From Oleidesulfovibrio sp964593925 (lineage in GTDB: Bacteria > Desulfobacterota > Desulfovibrionia > Desulfovibrionales > Desulfovibrionaceae), in NCBI GenBank assembly GCA_964593925.1, contig CAZQKM010000045.1, positions 1-11,231 of the forward strand: a DNA stretch of 11,231 bases, written 5' to 3'. Shown here piece after piece: positions 6,657 through 11,231 of the stretch (position 1 is the stretch's first letter; every line of letters begins with the position of its first letter). The translations under genes were made by a program, and so were the position numbers. A model generated the notes under the pieces. The model did no database searches. It was not told the DNA's origin and worked only from the letters and a program-made list of their open reading frames with translations.

Positions 6657-7130
6657 ATGTATAGCGGGCAGGGAGTGTTCGTGGGCAAGCTTATAAGCAT
6701 ACTGGGAGGCCATGGGTTTTTGCCCGGTATATCAGATACTGTTGCAGGCGCCGCGGCGGGCGATACCGTTGGTCGTGGAGCGGACCTGTTGGCTTCCGGC
6801 GGGGGGGCTGCATTTGATTGGGCAGGATATATCCAGGCCATTGGTATCTTGTGTTTGTTGCTGGCCGCCATGTACGGCGCCTTATGGGCTGTGCGCCGTT
6901 TTGGGGGCGTGGGCAAGGGGGGAGCGCTTCGGCCTGGTGATATGCGTGTGGAAGGACAAATGACGCTTGGTCCTAAGCGTTCTGTCATGGTGGTACGCAT
7001 CTTGAATAGACGATTATTGTTGGGGGTCACGGACCACAGCATCAATCTCTTGACGGAACTGGAAGATCACCATGAAGACTGCGAAGATGCTTTTGAGACG
7101 GTGTTGCAAGACGCGCAGGACGAGCCATAA
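6657..7130 (+). CDS. fliO: Flagellar biosynthesis protein FliO
   Basis: The 157-residue product is a FliO-like single-pass membrane protein: a periplasmic Gly/Ala-rich N-terminal part, one membrane helix (about 57-79) ending in VRRFGG, and a small cytoplasmic domain. That domain has the family pattern LGPKRSVMVVRILNRRLLLGVT followed by INLLTEL (about 104-135). FliO helps assemble or stabilise FliP in the export gate. The C-terminus (136-157) is strongly acidic. The start is uncertain: the ATG at 6657 has only a weak GCGGAA 11 bases upstream, while the in-frame GTG at 6681 has AGGGAG (6670-6675) five bases before it and would remove 8 residues. FliO is poorly conserved, but its position between fliN and fliP supports the call. 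Its last 59 bases overlap fliP. Confidence 0.88.
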   Translation: MYSGQGVFVGKLISILGGHGFLPGISDTVAGAAAGDTVGRGADLLASGGGAAFDWAGYIQAIGILCLLLAAMYGALWAVRRFGGVGKGGALRPGDMRVEGQMTLGPKRSVMVVRILNRRLLLGVTDHSINLLTELEDHHEDCEDAFETVLQDAQDEP

Positions 7131-7902
7131 GCCAACTGTCATTCTGCTGACATGTCTGGCCCTTGTCGGCGGGCTGGCTGCCATTTTGTTGTTGCCTCAT
7201 GTTGCCGCGGCCCAAGAGCTTGCCTTGCCCGACCTGCAATTGACGCTTTCAGGGGGCGCCACAGAGCCGGAGAAAGTCTCTGTGGCTCTTGAAATTCTTT
7301 TTTTGCTTACGGTGTTATCGTTGGCTCCGGCCATTATGCTCACCGTGACCAGCTTTACCCGTATTATCATTGTTTTTCACTTCGTACGCCAGGCCATGGG
7401 GCTTCCCACGTTGCCCCCCAACCAGCTGCTGGCTAGCCTTGCCATTTTTATGACCGTAGTCATCATGATGCCCGTGGGCAAAGAAATAAACGACAAGGCT
7501 CTACAACCTTACCTTAATGAACGTATAAGCTTTCAGGAGGCAACCACCCTTGCCCAAGAGCCATTGCGTACATTCATGTTCAAGCATACGCGTGAAAAAG
7601 ATCTATCTGTGTTTTATGGCATTACCGGTATGGAACGCCCCCGAAACAAGGACGACGTGCCCACCATAATGTTGGCTGCAGGCTATGTGATTAGTGAGCT
7701 AAAAACAGGGTTTACCATTGGTTTTCTTATCTATATTCCATTTTTGGTGCTTGATATGGTTGTGGCCTCCATTTTGCTGGCCATGGGCATGATGATGTTG
7801 CCGCCCATGATGGTTTCTATGCCGTTTAAAATTTTGCTGTTCGTCATGGTTGACGGCTGGAGCTTATTAACTATGTCGCTTGTCAACAGCTTTATGCTTT
7901 GA
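7072..7902 (+). CDS. fliP: Flagellar export gate protein FliP
   Basis: The 276-residue product is FliP, the pentameric core of the type III export gate in the inner membrane. A basic n-region (1-20), a hydrophobic stretch (about 22-41) and AAA before QE (cleavage probably after A47) make a cleavable signal peptide, as known for FliP. The mature part has SFTRIIIVFHFVRQAMG (94-110), PPNQLL, a central periplasmic loop, and the family's hallmark C-terminal half: GFTIGFLIYIPFLVLD, then MMLPPMMVSMPFKILLF and DGWSLL. The ATG at 7072 overlaps fliO by 59 bases. The only later start before the signal peptide is the ATG at 7087; no ATG, GTG or TTG lies just beyond the fliO stop. A GGAAG (7061-7065) is six bases before 7072. 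The n-region is longer than in E. coli FliP. Confidence 0.95.
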   Translation: MKTAKMLLRRCCKTRRTSHKPTVILLTCLALVGGLAAILLLPHVAAAQELALPDLQLTLSGGATEPEKVSVALEILFLLTVLSLAPAIMLTVTSFTRIIIVFHFVRQAMGLPTLPPNQLLASLAIFMTVVIMMPVGKEINDKALQPYLNERISFQEATTLAQEPLRTFMFKHTREKDLSVFYGITGMERPRNKDDVPTIMLAAGYVISELKTGFTIGFLIYIPFLVLDMVVASILLAMGMMMLPPMMVSMPFKILLFVMVDGWSLLTMSLVNSFML

Positions 7903-7931
7903 CGGATGCAAGGCGGAAAAGGAGGCTCATC

Positions 7932-8201
7932 ATGACACCGGAATTTGTTGTAGGCTTTGCGCGTCAGTCCATTGAACTTGCATTAACCATTGCGCTACCC
8001 ATGTTGAGTATTGGTTTGGGGGTAGGAGTTTTAGTTTCCGTCATTCAGGCGGCAACCCAGATTCAGGAAACCACGCTGTCGTTTATCCCCAAAATTGTTT
8101 CTATATTTCTTGCGCTGCTGGTGTCTTTTCCATGGATAATGGACAAAATGCTGGCTTTTACCCGTGAGGTACTTATTAATATCCCTACATATGTGCGGTA
8201 A
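7932..8201 (+). CDS. fliQ: Flagellar export gate protein FliQ
   Basis: The 89-residue product matches FliQ in length and content. Two membrane hairpin helices (about 14-40 and 51-72) flank the conserved VSVIQAATQIQETTLSFIPK stretch. The end has PWIMDKML. FliQ packs around FliP and FliR in the export gate in the inner membrane. GGAGG (7921-7925) is 6 bases before the ATG at 7932. The frame is open upstream to 7899, but those codons overlap the fliP stop and precede the ribosome-binding site. fliR, the usual next gene in many bacteria, does not follow; the next 343 bases lack a gene. Confidence 0.96.
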   Translation: MTPEFVVGFARQSIELALTIALPMLSIGLGVGVLVSVIQAATQIQETTLSFIPKIVSIFLALLVSFPWIMDKMLAFTREVLINIPTYVR

Positions 8202-8544
8202 GGTTTGTTGGTACACTCGTGCTTGGAATCTTTGGCGGGCTGGCTCATATGCCTATCCGGTAGTGTAAGAGGGGTATACCTGGTAGAAGACCCCGGTTAG
8301 GGGCTTGGCTGATTGGGCTACCCCCAGGAATGCCAAGTGGTTGTAAGTGTTATGTCAGCCTATCATGCACGTGGTATGGGGGTGATATACGGTGGAAGGG
8401 TGCTGTTACCCGGCCTTTGCTAAACAGGTTTTTTACGGCCTGTGTTGGTGGGGGAATCTTTGTGTGATGGGAGAACAGATGCCCCTGGGGCCTGCTAGGT
8501 TCTCTCAAGGCCCTACATCGTCTGCATACGGGGCTTGCACGGTA
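8202..8544. other. Gene-free region between fliQ and the convergent methyltransferase gene
   Basis: This 343-base stretch has stops in all three plus frames and no recognisable protein; a plus frame open from 8392 runs into the antisense of the next gene and looks like chance. It does hold several inverted repeats. CTTGGC (8304-8309) pairs with GCCAAG (8332-8337), with a nested TGGG/CCCA inside. CCCC (8291-8294) pairs with GGGG (8300-8303). TGGGGCCT (8486-8493) pairs with AGGCCCTA (8508-8515), one wobble included. CTGTT (8403-8407) pairs with AACAG (8423-8427) ahead of six T's (8429-8434), a weak candidate terminator for the flagellar transcript. I found no tRNA, SRP RNA, tmRNA or RNase P signature. 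It could hold 3' ends, a small RNA or gene remains. Confidence 0.5.
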
Positions 8545-9297
8545 CTATCGGTATGCGGCTTGGCAAAAGCAGCTCATGAGCATGGCCCCGGCCTGCGCGA
8601 CATTGAGTGAGTCAAAATTTTGTTGCATGGGAATGTATATGGAGGTGCTGCAACGCTTTGCCACACCGGGGCGTACGCCTTTGTCCTCATTACCCAGCAC
8701 AAGCACGGCAGGGATACGGAGGGTAGTGGTAAAGACATTGTGCGCAGTATCATCAAATCGTGCGGCATATACTGTAAATCCCATATCCCTCGCTGTTTCC
8801 AGTGCATGCGCAAGGTTGGTAGCACGGGCCACAGGCAGCTTGGCCAACGCTCCGGCACTGGCTTTAGTGGCAGCATTGCCTAGCGCGGAGGCGTTGTGCT
8901 TGGGGATGATGATGCCCGCACCACCTAAGGCATACAGGGTGCGGGCAAGGGTGCCTGCGTTGCCCGGGTCCTGAACCTGATCAAGGGCCAGGATCAGTTT
9001 CAGCGGGCTATTGAGGGCAGTGTCCAGCACATCTTGCAGGTCTGCGTAGCCTGCATTGAATACACGTGCTACAACACCTTGGTGGTTTCCGGGATACAGT
9101 TTGGCAAGGGCTGTATCCTGTACAAATGTAAAGCGTATGCCGTGCCTGCGGCATAGGTTTACGATGGCGTCCGTGTCTGCGTTTTTACGTCCTTTGCGTA
9201 TGGTGACGGAGTCCACGCGTTCAGGGGCGTTGCGTAGTTGTTCCAAAACGGGCTTGATGCCGGGAAGTGCGGCATTATCTGAAGGGATTTGCTTCAT
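8545..9297 (-). CDS. rlmB: SpoU/TrmH-family RNA 2'-O-ribose methyltransferase, RlmB-like
   Basis: The 250-residue product is a trefoil-knot (SPOUT) RNA methyltransferase of the TrmH/RlmB group, using S-adenosylmethionine. An N-terminal substrate-binding part has GIKPVLEQL (13-21) and NHQGVVARV (71-79). The catalytic domain has motif 1 QDPGNAGTLARTLYALG (N113, R119), motif 2 VLVLGNEDKGVRP (199-210, E204) and motif 3 IPMQQNFDSLNVAQAGA (222-238, with the SLNV signature). RlmB methylates a guanosine in the 23S rRNA peptidyl-transferase region; which nucleotide this homologue targets is inferred only from the HQG and N-terminal GI-x-x-VLE features. The start at base 9297 is the first possible one, since a stop lies three codons upstream; no clear ribosome-binding site is visible. 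It converges on fliQ and diverges from the transglycosylase gene. Confidence 0.92.
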   Translation of the reverse strand: MKQIPSDNAALPGIKPVLEQLRNAPERVDSVTIRKGRKNADTDAIVNLCRRHGIRFTFVQDTALAKLYPGNHQGVVARVFNAGYADLQDVLDTALNSPLKLILALDQVQDPGNAGTLARTLYALGGAGIIIPKHNASALGNAATKASAGALAKLPVARATNLAHALETARDMGFTVYAARFDDTAHNVFTTTLRIPAVLVLGNEDKGVRPGVAKRCSTSIYIPMQQNFDSLNVAQAGAMLMSCFCQAAYR

Positions 9298-9359
9298 GGC
9301 TTGCTACTGTATGGCTAAAAGGTGCTGATAGAGCTGATTTGTGGCTGGCGCATTGATTC

Positions 9360-9387
9360 TTGTGTGTATTTACGATAACAATATTAT
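9360..9387 (+). promoter_or_regulatory. Candidate promoter for the lytic transglycosylase gene
   Basis: TTGTGT (9360-9365) and TATTAT (9382-9387, one base off the -10 consensus) are 16 bases apart in the 159-base divergent gap. The -10 is good and the -35 weak. Transcription would start near 9394 and give a leader of about 60-70 bases containing the hairpin and mini-ORF described separately. The minus-strand promoter of the methyltransferase gene must also lie in this gap; a CATAAT box (complement of 9387-9392) is the best minus-strand candidate but has no -35. All calls are by eye. Confidence 0.3.
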
Positions 9388-9402
9388 GTTCTAAGAGCAC
9401 TA

Positions 9403-9418
9403 CCTGCCTTACGGCAGG
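9403..9418. promoter_or_regulatory. Perfect 6-bp hairpin in the transglycosylase leader
   Basis: CCTGCC (9403-9408) pairs perfectly with GGCAGG (9413-9418) around the loop TTAC. Read on the minus strand the loop is GTAA, a GNRA-type tetraloop. There is no T-run on either side, so it is not an intrinsic terminator. It sits six bases before the AAGGG that precedes the mini-ORF at 9437 and could shape access of ribosomes, or be an operator half-site pair. Function is inference. Confidence 0.4.
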
Positions 9419-9423
9419 ACTGC

Positions 9424-9466
9424 AAGGGCAAAACATATGAAACAAATTGGTACAGTATGTATATGA
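9424..9466 (+). promoter_or_regulatory. Mini-ORF (9 codons plus stop) overlapping the transglycosylase start
   Basis: AAGGG (9424-9428) lies 8 bases before an ATG at 9437 that opens the short frame M-K-Q-I-G-T-V-C-I and stops at TGA 9464-9466. That stop overlaps the second in-frame ATG (9463) of the transglycosylase as ATGA, the classic arrangement for translational coupling. The large gene has no ribosome-binding site of its own near 9457, 9463 or 9469. The spacing and overlap are seen; translation of the mini-ORF and coupling are inferred. Confidence 0.35.
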
Positions 9467-11079
9467 GTATGAGAAAGAATCTGGAAGTATGTGTGGTGTT
9501 GCTGCTGGCAGCGCTATTTGGGGTTGGGGGCTGCGTGCCCTTAACAGGTGTTCAGGTAGGGCAGGCTCCACAAAATCCAGACGTTGTTGTCACCGCTCCT
9601 GAAGAAGAAATTTCAGATATACTCAATGAGGCGGAAGAAGTCGTGGTCCTTGACATACCGCCTGCAGATGACGCGGAGCCGCTTACTCCAGAAGAGGAGC
9701 ACGCGCTGTTGACCCAGATTGATATTGATATTGAGATGGATGACAGCGACAGAGAGGTTGTCGAGTCGTATATCAAGTACTACACCCACCGGGCACGAGG
9801 TTCGTTTGAGCGCTACCTTGAGCGTGCTCAAGTCTATTTGCCTGCGGCAAAAGAGGTTTTTCGTAGCAAGGGACTACCCGAAGAGCTTGTATATCTTGCC
9901 TTTGTGGAAAGCGGGTTTAATCCTAACGCATACTCCCGTGCCGGGGCTGCCGGTATATGGCAGTTTATGCCCTATACCGGACGTAAATACGGCTTGCGCA
10001 ATGACTGGTGGATTGATGAGCGGCGTGACCCTCACAAGTCGGCGGGTGCGGCTGCGGACTATCTTTCTAGGTTGTATGATGAATTTGGGGACTGGTATTT
10101 AGCCCTTGCCGCCTATAACGCCGGCGAGGGCAAAATAGGTCGTGCCATGAAAGGGACTGGCGCAGAAAGCTTTTTCGAGTTGACCAGTAAAAATCATAAG
10201 CTCAGCCAACGCAAACAGTTGCGTCGTGAGACGCGGCATTATGTGCCCAAGTTTATTGCTGTGGTGAAAATCATGCGCAATTTGGAAGAGCTGGCCTTTC
10301 CCCCGTTGCGTTTTGATCAAGCCCCTGCGCTGGAGGCCCTGGAAGTAAAAGGCGGTACAGACTTGTTGGCCCTGGCCAGTGCTGCGGACATGACATGGGA
10401 TGCATTTTTGCGGCTCAACCCTGCATTCCGACGTTATGTCTCGCCCCCCGGTGCACCAAGTACTGTGTACATGTCTTCTGCTGCGAAAACAAAGGCCTTG
10501 GCCTTTTTAAAAAAACCAGAATCACGCCCATACGCGGGGTGGAAGGCGTACAAAGTGCGTAACGGAGATTCTTGGTATCGCATTAGCCGTTCGCACGGGG
10601 TGCCTGTTGCCGTGCTGAAAAAAGCCAATGGGAAGACAAGCAACTTGCTCAGGCCCGGTCAGCGCTTAATGATTCCGAGAACTGGCGGTGAGCCCCCCAC
10701 GCCGACACAGCGTACCCGTGCCCTAGCCCAACGCCGTGGTTCATATGTAGTACGTAAAGGTGACACTTTGTATGATATCGCCTTGGCACAAAGGATTAGC
10801 GTGGCAACGCTCAAACAGGCCAACGGGCTGCGTGGCAGTAAGCTACGGCCAGGGCAAAAGTTGTATATCCCTGATGGCAGCAATCAGCAGGCGGCAAAGA
10901 CTCGCAAAAATGCAGACAGCGCCCGCAAGAGTGTTTTTTATAAAGTACGCCAAGGCGATTCTCTGTGGGGTATTGCCCGTAAATTCAGCGTATCACATAA
11001 CGAGCTGATGAGTTGGAATAACCTTGGGCGTCGTAGTATTATCAGGCCAGGGGATAAGCTGAGGGTCTACGTGAAGTAG
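9457..11079 (+). CDS. mltD: MltD-like membrane-bound lytic transglycosylase with three LysM repeats
   Basis: The 540-residue product starts with a signal peptide (basic R6-K7, hydrophobic 11-25) ending in V-G-G-C, so Cys26 is probably lipidated and the protein anchored to a membrane. An acidic linker (about 45-105) leads to a GH23-type transglycosylase domain (about 125-285). The catalytic Glu is E151 in AFVESGFNP, followed by SRAGAAGIWQFMPYTGRKYGL (in pieces SRAGAAG and WQFMPYTG) and AAYNAGEGKIGRAM. A less clear LysM-like stretch lies at about 290-350. Three LysM repeats follow at about 364-407, 428-472 and 493-539, each with (V/K)VR.GD and RPG(Q/D)(R/K)L. The enzyme cuts glycan strands to 1,6-anhydro products; LysM binds peptidoglycan. 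Three in-frame ATGs (9457, 9463, 9469) compete; none has a good ribosome-binding site. It is longer than E. coli MltD (about 450, two LysM). Confidence 0.93.
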   Translation: MYMSMRKNLEVCVVLLLAALFGVGGCVPLTGVQVGQAPQNPDVVVTAPEEEISDILNEAEEVVVLDIPPADDAEPLTPEEEHALLTQIDIDIEMDDSDREVVESYIKYYTHRARGSFERYLERAQVYLPAAKEVFRSKGLPEELVYLAFVESGFNPNAYSRAGAAGIWQFMPYTGRKYGLRNDWWIDERRDPHKSAGAAADYLSRLYDEFGDWYLALAAYNAGEGKIGRAMKGTGAESFFELTSKNHKLSQRKQLRRETRHYVPKFIAVVKIMRNLEELAFPPLRFDQAPALEALEVKGGTDLLALASAADMTWDAFLRLNPAFRRYVSPPGAPSTVYMSSAAKTKALAFLKKPESRPYAGWKAYKVRNGDSWYRISRSHGVPVAVLKKANGKTSNLLRPGQRLMIPRTGGEPPTPTQRTRALAQRRGSYVVRKGDTLYDIALAQRISVATLKQANGLRGSKLRPGQKLYIPDGSNQQAAKTRKNADSARKSVFYKVRQGDSLWGIARKFSVSHNELMSWNNLGRRSIIRPGDKLRVYVK

Positions 11080-11097
11080 TTTTTTGTAATCCGTATG

Positions 11098-11138
11098 CAA
11101 CGTATAAAGCCCCACCTGGTGCGGGGCTTTATACGTTG
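11098..11138. terminator. 16-bp perfect inverted repeat after the transglycosylase gene, likely terminator
   Basis: CAACGTATAAAGCCCC (11098-11113) and GGGGCTTTATACGTTG (11123-11138) pair perfectly over 16 bp around a 9-base loop. The core AAAGCCCC...GGGGCTTT resembles intrinsic terminators, but the T's are inside the stem and no T-run follows on either strand. Six T's lie instead just after the stop codon (11080-11085). It may still stop transcription, possibly in both directions, or protect the 3' end of the mRNA. It starts 19 bases past the stop. Confidence 0.65.
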
Positions 11139-11175
11139 GCCACAAGCCCTGCGAGGAGGAGTTATCCTTGCAAAG

Positions 11176-11231
11176 ATGAGGCATTTTTTGTTGTGGAGTG
11201 GGGGAGTTTTTTTAAAAAAAAAGAGGTATCT
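11176..11231 (+). CDS. Possible start of a further gene, cut by the window edge
   Basis: An ATG at 11176 opens a frame that stays open to the end (18 full codons, beginning M-R-H-F-L-L-W). A GAGGAGGAG ribosome-binding-like sequence (11153-11161) lies 14 bases upstream, which is strong in sequence but far. The frame runs through a T7-A9 tract (11207-11222) coding for Phe, Leu and lysines. No family is recognisable from so few residues. It may equally be non-coding, with the true start beyond the edge. Confidence 0.2.
   Translation, partial: MRHFLLWSGGVFLKKKRY

Noticed and set aside
6209..7045. 278-codon minus-strand frame opposite fliN and fliO
   Set aside because: Ser/Pro-rich product typical of a shadow frame; the plus-strand genes carry clear FliN and FliO signatures and good ribosome-binding sites.
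8390..8445. Resemblance to part of the SRP RNA (GGTGCTGTTACC string)
   Set aside because: The conserved SRP RNA core with GGAAGG and AGCAGCC is absent and the flanks do not fold into the expected helix.
8392..8610. 72-codon plus-strand frame between fliQ and the methyltransferase gene
   Set aside because: It runs into the antisense of the well-supported methyltransferase, resembles nothing, and lacks a ribosome-binding site.
8576..8974. Long plus-strand frame opposite the methyltransferase gene
   Set aside because: Antisense shadow of the minus-strand gene, which has all SpoU motifs.

Overview
The window fits a motile Gram-negative bacterium. It is most like a Desulfovibrio-type member of the Desulfobacterota (former Deltaproteobacteria) with roughly 50% G+C. 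The basis is the gene order yggS-motA-motB-motB-fliL-fliN-fliO-fliP-fliQ with two tandem motB genes, next to a TrmH/RlmB-type methyltransferase and a LysM lytic transglycosylase. That assignment is inference from layout and protein character, not from a marker gene. All complete genes are ordinary chromosomal types. I see no transposase, phage gene, tRNA, rRNA, CRISPR array or toxin-antitoxin pair.

Layout. Bases 1-57 (minus strand) hold the first 19 codons of a class I aminotransferase resembling aspartate aminotransferase, running off the left edge. Divergent from it are sfsA (254-1000) and era (1177-2109), and era ends at a strong intrinsic terminator (2140-2179). A second plus-strand block then starts: the PLP-binding protein gene yggS (2299-3051), followed only 10 bases later by the flagellar genes. 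These are the stator genes motA and two motB paralogues, fliL, the switch/C-ring gene fliN, and the export-gate genes fliO, fliP and fliQ, ending at 8201. Spacing is tight (2-60 bases, with fliP overlapping fliO by 59), so one transcript is likely. No fliR, flhB, flhA or fliM is present.

Bases 8202-8544 carry no convincing gene but contain several small inverted repeats. An rlmB-like SpoU methyltransferase gene runs convergently (8545-9297, minus). Divergent from it is a membrane-anchored MltD-like lytic transglycosylase with three LysM repeats (9457-11079). Its leader holds a hairpin and a 9-codon mini-ORF that ends inside the transglycosylase start region. A 16-bp perfect inverted repeat follows that gene. 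The last 93 bases hold a strong ribosome-binding-like sequence and perhaps the start of another gene.

How the genes work together. MotA and MotB form the ion-driven stator anchored to peptidoglycan. FliL sits beside the stator, FliN is part of the rotor switch, and FliO/P/Q build the export channel through the inner membrane. The transglycosylase cuts peptidoglycan and may serve wall turnover generally. Era and the RlmB-like protein act on ribosomal RNA and ribosome assembly, and YggS on vitamin B6 balance.

I did not find a clearly new system. The most interesting points are the upstream MotB paralogue that lacks the expected peptidoglycan-contacting aspartate, the mini-ORF overlapping the transglycosylase start, the opposite-charge overlap of fliO and fliP, the duplicated Trp motif in FliN, and the structured non-coding gap after fliQ.
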